Shown piece by piece: positions 1 through 7,076 of a stretch of DNA of 8,337 nt; positions within the stretch are counted from its first letter, which is position 1, and every line of letters begins with the position of its first letter. A program made the translations under genes and the position numbers. A model generated the notes under the pieces. It was given only the letters and a program-made list of their open reading frames with translations. It was not told the origin of the DNA and did no database searches. Origin of the DNA: Phascolarctobacterium sp. (GTDB taxonomy: Bacteria > Bacillota > Negativicutes > Acidaminococcales > Acidaminococcaceae); contig JAEDNJ010000064.1 of NCBI GenBank assembly GCA_016302525.1, forward strand, positions 1 to 8,337, given 5' to 3'.

Positions 1-671
1 GAAGCAGTATTTTCCTTAAGCAGCTCACAGATTTGACATGGTAGGGCTAGCTCCCAGGCAGAGCCTTCTTTAAAGGCCTTGCGAATAGCAGAGGCACTGG
101 CGATTTCCTGAAGCTCTAAGCTGTTGTAGCCTTTATCCTTACGGGGCACGATAATCTGCTCAATATTGGTGCCAATAAGAGCCTTGGCATATTCTAAGGC
201 TAGGATGTTGTTGGGTTTATAGGCTAGGGCAGAGCCTTCTCCTAAGGCAAGCTCACAGGCCTTGGCATAGGAAAGTCCCTGCGCCAGGTGCTGGCGAAGC
301 TTGGCCTGAAGCTCTGGCGACACCATCTGCCTTGCGAGATTGCCATAATCAAAATCGCTGTTTTCAGCTCCGCAGGATAGATGGGTAACAATACCGGTAG
401 CTGCTAAAAGCTTTACGCCTCCCTGAGCAAAATATTGGGCGCTGCGCAGACTAAAGGCTGCTGGTAATTCGAGCACTAGGTCTGCTCCTCCCAGAATTGC
501 CATACGGGCCCGTAGCCATTTATCAGCAAAGGCAGGCTCTCCACGCTGCATTATACTGCCGGACATGGCGACGATAATAGGTAGGGGATATTGTTTTTTT
601 GTTGCTTCTATATGTAATTTATGTCCATTGTGAAAGGGGTTGTACTCTGCAATAATGCCAATAGCTTGCAT
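1..671 (-). CDS. tmcAL: tRNA(Met) cytidine acetate ligase TmcAL (YlbM family), N-terminal part
   Basis: This gene is partial: 223 codons are present and the 3' end lies beyond the left edge. Family members are about 400 residues long. The product activates acetate with ATP to acetyl-adenylate and acetylates the wobble cytidine (C34) of elongator tRNA(Met), giving ac4C, in the cytoplasm. Visible in the translation are the nucleotidyltransferase HxGH-type motif in EYNPFHNGH (residues 9-17), the MSGSIMQRGEPA segment (36-47), KW at 51-52, DLVLELP (64-70), CGAEN (100-104), KPNNILALEYAKAL (152-165) and SASAIRKAF (192-200), all typical of YlbM. The ATG at 671-669 is preceded by GAGGAG (minus strand, 685-680) with an 8-nt gap. 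The gene is divergent from ackA. The family assignment is firm; the biochemical role is taken from characterised homologues. Confidence 0.95.
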   Translation of the reverse strand, partial: MQAIGIIAEYNPFHNGHKLHIEATKKQYPLPIIVAMSGSIMQRGEPAFADKWLRARMAILGGADLVLELPAAFSLRSAQYFAQGGVKLLAATGIVTHLSCGAENSDFDYGNLARQMVSPELQAKLRQHLAQGLSYAKACELALGEGSALAYKPNNILALEYAKALIGTNIEQIIVPRKDKGYNSLELQEIASASAIRKAFKEGSAWELALPCQICELLKENTA

Positions 672-708
672 TTTTGTCGCTCCTCTAGCAAATAATAATA
701 CCTAAGCT

Positions 709-738
709 ATTATAACACACATAGGCTTGCCCTGTGAA
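709..738 (-). promoter_or_regulatory. Promoter for tmcAL (sigma-A type, extended -10)
   Basis: On the minus strand a perfect TATAAT lies at 714-709, preceded by TGT at 717-715, which makes an extended -10 (TGnTATAAT). A near-consensus -35, TTCACA (5 of 6), lies at 738-733 with an 18-bp spacer. Transcription would begin near position 702, about 30 nt before the tmcAL start codon. No experimental start is known; this is read from the motifs. Confidence 0.75.
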
Positions 739-770
739 TATATATGAAGATTATAGTAGGTTATGCTTTC

Positions 771-786
771 ATATAATATATTATAT
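771..786. repeat. 16-bp perfect AT-only palindrome in the tmcAL/ackA intergenic region
   Basis: The sequence ATATAATATATTATAT is identical on both strands. It contains a TATAAT on each strand, at 772-777 (+) and 785-780 (-). It lies between the two divergent promoters, so it could be an operator. Because it uses only A and T, chance is a serious alternative, and neither embedded TATAAT has a good -35 at 17 bp. Confidence 0.4.
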
Positions 787-820
787 TGATTCTGGACTAT
801 CTTTTTTCTTAAAATTAATG

Positions 821-826
821 TATACT
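821..826 (+). promoter_or_regulatory. Probable -10 box of the ackA promoter
   Basis: TATACT (5 of 6 to consensus) lies about 74 nt before the ackA start codon. No good -35 is found 16-18 bp upstream; at 17 bp the hexamer is TATCTT. It is the best candidate for ackA in the 228-bp gap, and the weak -35 may mean an activator is needed. Confidence is moderate to low. Confidence 0.4.
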
Positions 827-899
827 GTAAGCAGTTAGTTGTTTGTGAGGCAGGAAAAAGTCAAAACAATAAGGATTTTAATACGCAAAGGAGAAAATT

Positions 900-2111
900 A
901 TGATTGTATTCGTTGTTAACTGTGGCAGTTCTTCCATCAAATATCAGCTTATCAACACTCAGGGCGAATATGTAATGGCCAAGGGCTTGGTTGAGCGTAT
1001 AGGTATGGAAGGCTCTGCTCTACATTATTCTCCGGATGGCGCTGCTGCCATTGAAACTAAAGTGGATATTCCTGATCATAAGGTAGGTATTCAGCTCATT
1101 ATCGATGCTTTGATTGACAAGGATAATGGCGTTATTCATAGTATGGATGAAATTGATGCTGTTGGTCACCGTGTTGTACATGGTGGTGAACGCTTTGCCG
1201 ACAGTGCTCCCATTACTCCCTATGTTATCCAGGGGATTATAGATTGCTGCGATATTGCTCCGCTGCATAATCCTCCTAACCTGGAGGGTATTTATGCCTG
1301 CCAAAAGATTATGCCTGATACCCCTATGGTTGCTGTGTTTGATACTGCTTTTCATCAATCCATGCCACCTGCGGCTTATCTCTATGGTTTACCCTACGAA
1401 GAATACGAAAACTATGGTCTGCGTCGCTATGGCTTCCATGGCACCTCGCATAAGTATGTGTCTATGCGAGCTGCTCGCTTGATGGGCGAGGATGTTACGG
1501 ATGTGCGTATTATCACCTGCCATCTCGGCAATGGTGCTTCCCTGGCCGCTGTAAAATATGGTCACTCTGTGGATACCTCCATGGGCTTTACGCCGCTGGA
1601 GGGCCTGATTATGGGCACTCGTTGTGGTGAGATTGACCCTGCTGTTGTCACCTATTTAATGGAAAAGAAAGGCGTAACAGCCGAGGAAATGGATGACGAG
1701 CTCAACCGTCGTTCTGGTGTTTTGGGTATTTCTGGTCTTTCCAGTGATTTCCGTGATTTGGAATATGCTGCGAAGGCAGGCAATCCAAGAGCTGAGCTGG
1801 CTATTGATATGTTTAGCTATCGCGTTCGTAAATTTATAGGCTCCTATGCTGCTGCTATGGGTGGTGTAGATGCTATTGTCTTTACTGCAGGTTTAGGTGA
1901 AAACTCTGGCTTTATGCGGAAAAAGATTTGTCAGGGCTTAAAATTCCTGGGTGTAGAAATTGACCCTGTTCGCAACGAAGTTCGTGGCAAGGAATGTGAA
2001 ATCAGTAAAGAAGGCTCTCGCGTGAAGGTTTTCGTAGTGCCCACAAACGAGGAGCTGGTTATTGCCCGTGATACCCTGCGCCTGTGCCGTCGCATGAGAA
2101 GAAATAAGTAG
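900..2111 (+). CDS. ackA: Acetate kinase
   Basis: AckA interconverts acetyl phosphate + ADP and acetate + ATP in the cytoplasm, making ATP during acetate fermentation or activating acetate in reverse. The 403-residue length is normal. The N-terminal ASKHA-fold signature [10 protein letters not shown] (6-15) holds Asn7, and the second signature [11 protein letters not shown] (89-99) holds Arg91. Asp148 (FDTAFH), His180 (YGFHGTSH), Arg241 ([10 protein letters not shown]) and Glu384 ([11 protein letters not shown]) complete the catalytic set and fall at the same numbers as in the Methanosarcina thermophila enzyme. The ATP-binding HLGNGAS (208-214) and [16 protein letters not shown] (321-336) are also clear. 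The ATG follows AAAGGAG with a 6-nt gap. No pta (phosphotransacetylase) lies next to it here, although the two are often linked. No intrinsic terminator follows the gene, so some read-through into yceD is possible. Confidence 0.99.
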   Translation: MIVFVVNCGSSSIKYQLINTQGEYVMAKGLVERIGMEGSALHYSPDGAAAIETKVDIPDHKVGIQLIIDALIDKDNGVIHSMDEIDAVGHRVVHGGERFADSAPITPYVIQGIIDCCDIAPLHNPPNLEGIYACQKIMPDTPMVAVFDTAFHQSMPPAAYLYGLPYEEYENYGLRRYGFHGTSHKYVSMRAARLMGEDVTDVRIITCHLGNGASLAAVKYGHSVDTSMGFTPLEGLIMGTRCGEIDPAVVTYLMEKKGVTAEEMDDELNRRSGVLGISGLSSDFRDLEYAAKAGNPRAELAIDMFSYRVRKFIGSYAAAMGGVDAIVFTAGLGENSGFMRKKICQGLKFLGVEIDPVRNEVRGKECEISKEGSRVKVFVVPTNEELVIARDTLRLCRRMRRNK

Positions 2112-2179
2112 GGAAAGCAGCTTTTCAGAGCAAAGAAAACAAAAATAGGTAAAAATCCTCTTTCGCATTGATGTTTCGC

Positions 2180-2208
2180 TTGACAAATACCCTCTAAGTG
2201 TCTATAAT
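2180..2208 (+). promoter_or_regulatory. Perfect-consensus sigma-A promoter for yceD-rpmF
   Basis: TTGACA (2180-2185) and TATAAT (2203-2208) are separated by exactly 17 bp, so both hexamers and the spacer match the ideal vegetative promoter. Transcription should begin near 2215, leaving only about 13 nt before the yceD start codon. A strong constitutive promoter suits a unit that includes a ribosomal protein gene. Confidence 0.9.
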
Positions 2209-2227
2209 TGTAATGTATGGGTGAAAG

Positions 2228-2731
2228 ATGATTAAAATAAATGTCGCAGAAATCAAAAGAAAATTGGTCGGCGAAAAAAGCCTAAGGTTCACTTTGACAG
2301 CAGAGGAGCTGGAAATTTCTCCAGAAGAGCTCAGATTGCTTACTCCTGTTGAGGTTGAAGGAACCATGAGCAATGTAGGTGATGTACTGTTGCTGAATGT
2401 AGTTTTGACTGCTGAGGTACAGAGAAGCTGTGGTCGTTGCTTGAAGGAATTTTCGGCTTGCACAAAGGCTGAGGCTTTAGAAAAGTTCTATCCTGTGGGT
2501 AGAGACAATTTAGAGGATGATGCTTTTGTCTATGATTCAGATGTTATTGATATAACTGAACCGCTTCGAGAAAGCCTGCTGCTTGCAGAGCCTATGCAGG
2601 TTCTGTGTAGACAGGATTGCAGGGGACTATGTACCGTTTGCGGCGCTGATCTTAACGATGGTGACTGTGGGTGTGACAGAACAACTGTTGATCCGAGGCT
2701 GGCGGCATTAAAGCAGTTCATCAAACATTAA
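2228..2731 (+). CDS. yceD: YceD/DUF177 family protein (YlbN-like)
   Basis: This 167-residue protein belongs to the widespread DUF177 family, nearly always encoded just before rpmF. Family members are linked to 23S rRNA or 50S biogenesis, but the exact role is not settled. It is cysteine-rich: CGRC (68-71) in the middle, then C127, C131, C135, C138 ([13 protein letters not shown]) and C147/C149, followed by the family's [10 protein letters not shown] ending (155-164). This arrangement suggests metal binding, which is inference. The ATG has no classical GGAGG. The upstream GGTGA (2220-2224) can pair with the CACC end of the anti-Shine-Dalgarno sequence at a workable distance. The predicted leader is very short. 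The gene is cotranscribed with rpmF, which begins 35 bp downstream. Confidence 0.93.
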   Translation: MIKINVAEIKRKLVGEKSLRFTLTAEELEISPEELRLLTPVEVEGTMSNVGDVLLLNVVLTAEVQRSCGRCLKEFSACTKAEALEKFYPVGRDNLEDDAFVYDSDVIDITEPLRESLLLAEPMQVLCRQDCRGLCTVCGADLNDGDCGCDRTTVDPRLAALKQFIKH

Positions 2732-2766
2732 ATACTTACTTAAGCATTGAGGAGGTGTGTTTAGAA

Positions 2767-2946
2767 ATGGCAGTACCTAAGAGAAAAATGTCCAAATGCC
2801 GTCGTGATAGACGTCGTGCTAACTGGAAATTGGAAGTTCCTGGCATGGTTGAATGTCCGCAATGTCACGAACTGAAAATGCCTCACCGCGTTTGCACTGA
2901 GTGCGGTTATTATGCAGGCAAGCAAGTTATCGCTGTTGCTGAATAA
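2767..2946 (+). CDS. rpmF: 50S ribosomal protein L32 (bL32)
   Basis: This is a 59-residue structural protein of the large ribosomal subunit. The start [19 protein letters not shown] is the conserved L32 N-terminus. Two CxxC pairs, C30/C33 and C43/C46, form a zinc ribbon, so this is the cysteine-containing (C+) form and not the zinc-free paralogue. The ATG at 2767 was chosen over an in-frame GTG at 2755. The GTG overlaps the AGGAGG at 2750-2755 and would add four residues that do not fit the family, whereas the ATG lies 11 nt after the AGGAGG. A strong terminator follows directly, so yceD-rpmF forms a closed unit separate from plsX. Confidence 0.98.
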   Translation: MAVPKRKMSKCRRDRRRANWKLEVPGMVECPQCHELKMPHRVCTECGYYAGKQVIAVAE

Positions 2947-2956
2947 TTGAAAATTT

Positions 2957-2990
2957 AGGCCCTAAGCATTGTGCTTAGGGCCTTTTTCTT
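2957..2990 (+). terminator. Rho-independent terminator after rpmF
   Basis: A perfect 12-bp stem, AGGCCCTAAGCA (2957-2968) with TGCTTAGGGCCT (2972-2983), closes a 3-nt TTG loop and runs into a T-rich tail (TTTTTCTT). It begins 10 nt after the rpmF stop codon. It isolates yceD-rpmF from the fatty acid operon. Confidence 0.95.
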
Positions 2991-3095
2991 ATGCGCTTTG
3001 ACAAGAAAAATATGAAGATATACTTTTAATTAATCGATAATGTAACAAAAAAACTGAAAAAAGCGATTAAATTGTGGTAAATTTGCTAAAAAGAC

Positions 3096-3124
3096 TTGCC
3101 AAACATACCCATAAATTTTATAAT
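3096..3124 (+). promoter_or_regulatory. Promoter of the plsX-fab operon
   Basis: TTGCCA (3096-3101, 5 of 6) and a perfect TATAAT (3119-3124) are spaced by 17 bp. Transcription should begin near 3131, giving a leader of about 110 nt before plsX. No other equally good promoter was seen down to fabF, so this is probably the main one for plsX-fabH-fabD-fabG-acpP. The upstream stretch 2991-3095 is AT-rich, with no gene. Confidence 0.8.
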
Positions 3125-3190
3125 AATATCGGCGCATATTGTAAGAAAGTTTTGTGTGCTGGCTTTAGATTACCGAGAGAAGGTTTTTGC

Positions 3191-3209
3191 GCAAAGATAG
3201 ATGCTTTGC
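3191..3209 (+). other. Small hairpin in the plsX leader
   Basis: GCAAAG (3191-3196) pairs with CTTTGC (3204-3209) around a 7-nt loop. The 10-bp palindrome TTTGCGCAAA (3186-3195) overlaps its left arm, and the cre-like palindrome abuts its right arm. It has no T-tail and does not terminate. It may influence leader stability or may be incidental. Confidence 0.35.
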
Positions 3210-3226
3210 TTGAAAACGTTCTCAAG
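3209..3226. promoter_or_regulatory. cre-like operator (CcpA/LacI-family type palindrome) before plsX
   Basis: An 18-bp palindrome with one mismatch per arm (CTTGAAAAC / GTTCTCAAG) has an inner 14-mer at 3211-3224, TGAAAACGTTCTCA. This fits every fixed position of the catabolite-responsive element consensus TGWNANCGNTNWCA. It lies about 80 nt downstream of the predicted transcription start and 15 bp before the plsX ATG, where a bound repressor would act as a roadblock. The match is seen directly; the identity of the binding protein is inference. Confidence 0.55.
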
Positions 3227-3241
3227 AAATAGAGGAACAAG

Positions 3242-4267
3242 ATGAGAATTGCAGTTGATGTTATGGGCACCGATTATGGTCCCAAGGAAATAGTAAAGGG
3301 TGCAGTTGATGCTGTTAAGGCTTATGGCTGCGAGGTTGTACTGGTGGGTGACGAGGAAGTCATTAAGGAACTGCTGGTTACGTACCATGCTGATAAAAAT
3401 CAAAAAATAACCATCTGCAATGCTTCTCAGGTAATTACCATGGATGAACATCCGGCTATTGCTGTTAGGCGCAAGAAGGATGCTTCCATTGTTGTTGCTT
3501 CTAATCTGCTGAGAAAGGGCGAATGTGATGCTCTGGTATCTCCTGGCAGCACTGGTGCGGCTGTGACCTCTGCGCTGTTCTGCGTGGGTAGATTGCCCGG
3601 AGTAGACAAGCCCTGTATCGCTACCACTATCCCCAGCCTTAAGGGAGCTACTATTCTTTTAGATAGTGGAGCAGTGGTAGATGCTAAGCCTGAGCATATG
3701 GCCTTGAATGCCATTATGGGCAGTGTATATGCAGAAAAATTATTCAGTAAGAAAGAGCCTTCTGTAGGACTTTTAAATATCGGCACCGAGGAGACTAAGG
3801 GCAATGCGCAAAGCCTGGCGCTTTATCCCTTGCTCAAGGAGCTGAAGCAGATTAATTTTATCGGTAATGTTGAAGGAAATGATATTACGAAGGGCACCGT
3901 GGATGTTATTGTCTGCGATGCTTTTACAGGCAATGTTGCTTTAAAGTTTGGTGAGGGCTTAGTAAGCACTATTTTCACGCTGATGAAGGATTCTATTATG
4001 CAGGGTGGAATTTTGGCGAAGCTGGGTGCTTTGCTCATTAAGCCGGCTTTAGAGAAGATGAAGAAGCACATGGATGTCCAGGAATATGGCGGCGCACTTC
4101 TTTTAGGTGTTAAGGCACCCTTTATGATTTGCCACGGCAATTCTAAGGCAAAGTCCATTACTAGTGCTATTCGCATGATGATTACCTTGGTAGAACAGGA
4201 TGTTGTTGGAACTATTAGTGAGAAGATTGCCGAGGTAGAATTAGGAAACGAGGAAATAGAAGCATGA
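3242..4267 (+). CDS. plsX: Phosphate acyltransferase PlsX
   Basis: PlsX transfers acyl chains from acyl-ACP to inorganic phosphate. The acyl-phosphate formed is used by PlsY to start phospholipid synthesis; the enzyme associates peripherally with the membrane. The 341-residue length is normal. Family landmarks are the N-terminal MRIAVDVMGTDYGPKEIVKGA (1-21), HPAIAVRRKKDASIVVA, LVSPGSTGAA, ILLDSGAVVDAKPEH, VGLLNIGTEETKGN, NFIGNVEG, VDVIVCDAFTGNVALK and the C-terminal GALLLGV...HGNSKAKSI. Several usually invariant positions differ: MGTD for MGGD, and PGSTG for AGNTG. AGAGGA lies 5 nt before the ATG. The gene leads the fab operon and overlaps fabH by 4 bp (ATGA), which suggests coupled translation. 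No fapR precedes it, unlike in Bacillus. Confidence 0.96.
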   Translation: MRIAVDVMGTDYGPKEIVKGAVDAVKAYGCEVVLVGDEEVIKELLVTYHADKNQKITICNASQVITMDEHPAIAVRRKKDASIVVASNLLRKGECDALVSPGSTGAAVTSALFCVGRLPGVDKPCIATTIPSLKGATILLDSGAVVDAKPEHMALNAIMGSVYAEKLFSKKEPSVGLLNIGTEETKGNAQSLALYPLLKELKQINFIGNVEGNDITKGTVDVIVCDAFTGNVALKFGEGLVSTIFTLMKDSIMQGGILAKLGALLIKPALEKMKKHMDVQEYGGALLLGVKAPFMICHGNSKAKSITSAIRMMITLVEQDVVGTISEKIAEVELGNEEIEA

Positions 4268-5253
4268 CAAAATCTATTGGCATTTTAGGTATTGGTGCGT
4301 ATGTTCCTGAGAAGGTTTTAACAAATCAGGATTTAGAAAAGATTGTTGATACCTCTGATCAATGGATTACAGAACGTACAGGTATTAAAGAGCGCCATAT
4401 TGCGGCTCCTGAGCAGGCTACTAGTGACCTGGCTTATGAGGCTGCTAAGATGGCTTTGGAGGACGCTGGTGTCGCTCCTGAAGAAATTGACTTGATTATT
4501 TTAGGCACAGCAACTGCTGACCACATTTTCCCCTCCTGCGCTTGTGAGGTGCAGGCTAAGCTGGGCTGTGTGAATGCAGGTGCCTTTGACCTGGCTGCTG
4601 GCTGCAGTGGCTTTGTTTACAATTTAATTGTAGCAAGCCAAATGCTGCAGGGCGGCAACTTTAAAAAGATTTTAATTATCGGTGCAGAAACCCTGTCCCG
4701 CATTATGAACTGGGAGGATCGCAATACTTGCGTACTCTTTGGTGACGGTGCTGGCGCTGCTGTTATCGGCGAGGTCGAAGAGGGCTATGGCGTGCTGGGC
4801 TTAGACATGGGCGCAGATGGTCATGGCGGCCCCTTCCTGATTCAGCCGGCTGGTGGTAGCCGTAGACCTGCTACTCCGGAGACTGCAGCTGCGAAGGAGC
4901 ATACCATTCATATGAATGGTCCTGAGGTGTTTAAATTCGCTATTCAAATCATGGGTAAGACTGCTAAAAAGGCTTTGGATAATGCTAATATGAAGCCTGA
5001 GCAAATCGATATGCTCTTCCCGCATCAGGCTAATATGCGCATTATTACCAGTGCTGCCAAGCGCTTAAAGCTGCCTATGGATAAGGTATGGGTTAATGTA
5101 AATAAGTATGCTAATACCTCTGCCGCTTCCATCCCTATCGCTTTAACTGAGGCAAAGAAGGCTGGCAAGCTTACCAAGGGCATGAATATCATTCTGGATG
5201 GCTTTGGCGCAGGCTTAACCTGGGGCGCTGTTGTCCTCAAATGGAGCAAATAA
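4264..5253 (+). CDS. fabH: Beta-ketoacyl-ACP synthase III
   Basis: FabH starts fatty acid chains by condensing acetyl-CoA (or a branched acyl-CoA) with malonyl-ACP. The 329-residue thiolase-fold protein carries the full catalytic triad: Cys114 in DLAAGCSGFVYNL, His254 in FPHQAN and Asn284 in YANTSAASIP. Other family segments are GIGAYVPEKVLTN near the start, SDQWITERTGIKERH (31-45), the GDGAGAAVIGE segment (160-170) and the C-terminal GFGAGLTWGAVVLKW. The start codon overlaps the plsX stop as ATGA, so no separate strong ribosome binding site is needed. Substrate choice (acetyl or branched) cannot be read from the sequence alone. A 60-bp gap with no gene separates it from fabD, in the position where some Bacillota carry fabK. 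Confidence 0.98.
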   Translation: MTKSIGILGIGAYVPEKVLTNQDLEKIVDTSDQWITERTGIKERHIAAPEQATSDLAYEAAKMALEDAGVAPEEIDLIILGTATADHIFPSCACEVQAKLGCVNAGAFDLAAGCSGFVYNLIVASQMLQGGNFKKILIIGAETLSRIMNWEDRNTCVLFGDGAGAAVIGEVEEGYGVLGLDMGADGHGGPFLIQPAGGSRRPATPETAAAKEHTIHMNGPEVFKFAIQIMGKTAKKALDNANMKPEQIDMLFPHQANMRIITSAAKRLKLPMDKVWVNVNKYANTSAASIPIALTEAKKAGKLTKGMNIILDGFGAGLTWGAVVLKWSK

Positions 5254-5313
5254 GTTTTTTACTATAGTATATAGACAGAACCATTAGGAGTTCTAGGAGG
5301 AAATAATTAGTTT

Positions 5314-6255
5314 ATGAGCAAGATTGCATTTGTATTTCCGGGACAAGGTTCCCAAACTGTTGGCATGTGCAAGGCATTCTATGATGAGTATGCCGTTGTG
5401 CGTGATATTTTTGCAGAAGCTGACGAAGCTTTGGGCTTCTCCATCACTAAGATGTGTTTTGAAGGACCCGAAGAAGATTTACGCTTGACATTTAACACAC
5501 AACCTGCTATTCTAACTGCTAGCGTTGCCTGCGCTGCTGTTTTGAAGGAGCATGGTGCAAGCTGCAGCGTAGCAGCCGGTCATAGCCTGGGTGAATATTC
5601 CGCTCTGGTACACGCTGGCTCTATGAAGTTTGCTGATGCTGTTCGCACTGTACGCGCTCGTGGCACCTTTATGCAGGAGGCTGTTCCTGTAGGCGAGGGT
5701 AGCATGGCTGCTGTGCTGGGTATGGATAGCGATAAGATTGTAGAGATATGTAAGGCTGTTGAGGCAGAAACTGGCGCTGCTGTTCAGGCTGTTAACTTTA
5801 ACTGCCCTGGTCAGGTAGTAATTGCTGGTGCAGTTGACCCTGTAAACAAGGCTCTGGAGGCATTAAAGGCTAATGGTGCCAAGCGCGCTGTGCTGCTGCC
5901 TGTTAGTGCACCCTTCCATAGCACCTTGATGCAACCTGCTGCTGACCGTTTAGCTGAAGTACTGGCACCGATTGAGATAAAGGATGCTCTGTTGCCTGTT
6001 ATTGCTAATGTGACTGCTGCTCCTGTAACAAGTGGCTCTCTTATTAAAGAGCTGCTGGTTAAGCAGGCTGCTAGCCCGGTTCTGTGGGAAACCTCTGTAC
6101 GCAACATGGTTGCAGATGGAGTAGATACCTTTGTTGAGGTTGGTCCTGGCAAGGTTCTGACTGGCTTTACCAAGAAAATTGCGAAAGGTGTTCCGGCATT
6201 GAATGTTGAGGACCCTGCAAGCTTAGAAAAAACTCTGCAGGCTTTAGGACTGTAA
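5314..6255 (+). CDS. fabD: Malonyl-CoA:ACP transacylase
   Basis: FabD moves malonyl from CoA to ACP, supplying the extender unit for FabH and FabF. The 313-residue length is typical. The N-terminal FPGQGSQ (8-14) forms the oxyanion region. Ser91 in GHSLGEYSAL (89-98) is the nucleophile, Arg116 in VRARG binds the malonyl carboxylate, and His202 in APFHSTLM completes the dyad. VEVGPGKVLTGF (275-286) is the usual C-terminal motif. AGGAGG (5295-5300) precedes the ATG by 13 nt, rather long, but an in-frame TAG at 5308-5310 rules out an upstream start. It lies between fabH and fabG in the operon. Confidence 0.98.
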   Translation: MSKIAFVFPGQGSQTVGMCKAFYDEYAVVRDIFAEADEALGFSITKMCFEGPEEDLRLTFNTQPAILTASVACAAVLKEHGASCSVAAGHSLGEYSALVHAGSMKFADAVRTVRARGTFMQEAVPVGEGSMAAVLGMDSDKIVEICKAVEAETGAAVQAVNFNCPGQVVIAGAVDPVNKALEALKANGAKRAVLLPVSAPFHSTLMQPAADRLAEVLAPIEIKDALLPVIANVTAAPVTSGSLIKELLVKQAASPVLWETSVRNMVADGVDTFVEVGPGKVLTGFTKKIAKGVPALNVEDPASLEKTLQALGL

Positions 6256-6285
6256 GCGAGTGTTGAGAGGTTAGGAGAAGAGAAC

Positions 6286-7029
6286 ATGAAATTAGAAGGT
6301 AAAAAAGCTTTGGTTACTGGCGCTTCTCGTGGTATCGGTCGTGCAATTGCTTTGGCTTTAGCTGCTGAAGGCGCTGATATCGCTGTTAACTATGCGGGTA
6401 ATCAGGCTGCTGCAGAAGCTGTAGCTGCGGAGATTGAGGCTATGGGCCGCAAGGCTCTTATTATCCAGGCAGACATTTCCTCTAATGAAGCTGCTACTGC
6501 CATGGTAGAGCAGGTTGCTAAGGAGTTTGGTCGTGTAGATATTCTGGTTAACAATGCAGGTATTACTCGTGACGGTCTTTTAATGCGCATGAAGGAAGCA
6601 GATTGGGATGCAGTGCTCACTACTAATTTGAAGGGTGTGTTCAACTGCACTAAGGCTGCTATTAAATATATGATGAAGCAAAAGGCTGGTCATATCGTTA
6701 ACATCAGCTCTGTTGTTGGTGTTAATGGCAATGCTGGCCAAGCAAACTACGCTGCTGCTAAGGCTGGCGTAATCGGCTTCACTAAGGCTACTGCTAAAGA
6801 GCTGGCTGCACGCGGCATTACTGTAAATGCTGTAGCTCCTGGCTTTATCCAAACCGATATGACTGCTGTTTTAAATGAAAAGCAGGTTGAAGCTATGCAG
6901 GCTACCATTCCTCTGAAGAGACTGGGCGAGCCTGAGGATATTGCCAAGGCTGTTGTTTTCTTGGCAAGTGATGATGCTAATTATATCACCGGACAAACCT
7001 TAAATGTTGACGGTGGTATGGTAATGTAA
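6286..7029 (+). CDS. fabG: 3-oxoacyl-ACP reductase FabG
   Basis: FabG reduces 3-ketoacyl-ACP to 3-hydroxyacyl-ACP with NADPH, the first reduction in each elongation cycle. This is a 247-residue classical short-chain dehydrogenase. The dinucleotide-binding TGASRGIG (11-18) and NNAG (89-92) are intact, and the catalytic tetrad is Asn114, Ser142, Tyr155 and Lys159 (YAAAK). The PGFIQTDMT segment (185-193) and C-terminal [12 protein letters not shown] match FabG in particular among short-chain dehydrogenases, as does the fab cluster setting. AGGAGA lies 7 nt before the ATG and the gap from fabD is 30 bp, consistent with cotranscription. Confidence 0.97.
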   Translation: MKLEGKKALVTGASRGIGRAIALALAAEGADIAVNYAGNQAAAEAVAAEIEAMGRKALIIQADISSNEAATAMVEQVAKEFGRVDILVNNAGITRDGLLMRMKEADWDAVLTTNLKGVFNCTKAAIKYMMKQKAGHIVNISSVVGVNGNAGQANYAAAKAGVIGFTKATAKELAARGITVNAVAPGFIQTDMTAVLNEKQVEAMQATIPLKRLGEPEDIAKAVVFLASDDANYITGQTLNVDGGMVM

Positions 7030-7059
7030 AATATAAGCATATTAAGCTATTATCTTTGG

Positions 7060-7069
7060 AAGGAGGTGA
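7060..7069 (+). promoter_or_regulatory. Very strong Shine-Dalgarno site of acpP
   Basis: AAGGAGGTGA gives ten contiguous bases complementary to the 3' end of 16S rRNA, the longest match noticed in the window, 10 nt (from the last G of GGAGG) before the acpP ATG. This suits a gene whose product must far outnumber its enzyme partners made from the same transcript. Confidence 0.85.
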
Positions 7070-7076
7070 ATCTTAA

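Noticed and set aside
825..838. Possible cre site (TGTAAGCAGTTAGT-like) just after the ackA -10
   Set aside because: Position-by-position comparison with TGWNANCGNTNWCA shows three mismatches at fixed positions, including the central G, so it does not reach the standard met by the plsX site.
2112..2179. Intrinsic terminator after ackA
   Set aside because: The only inverted repeat near the stop (around 2113-2126) leaves no room for a loop when fully paired and is not followed by a T-run.
2755..2766. GTG at 2755 as the rpmF start
   Set aside because: It overlaps the AGGAGG itself, and the extra four residues precede the conserved MAVPKRK start of L32.
2998..3024. Second promoter for plsX: TTGACA at 2998-3003 with TATACT at 3019-3024
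   Set aside because: The spacer is only 15 bp, and at the proper 17 bp the hexamer is TACTTT (3 of 6). The 3096-3124 promoter is clearly better.
5262..5274. CTATA-GTA-TATAG inverted repeat between fabH and fabD as terminator or promoter
   Set aside because: The stem is five AT-rich pairs without a T-tail downstream, and no -35 is present for a -10 here.
5811..6287. 158-codon open frame on the minus strand opposite fabD
   Set aside because: It lies wholly against a gene with intact catalytic motifs, has no ribosome binding site recognised, and its translation resembles no known family. It is a by-product of the alanine-rich coding strand.
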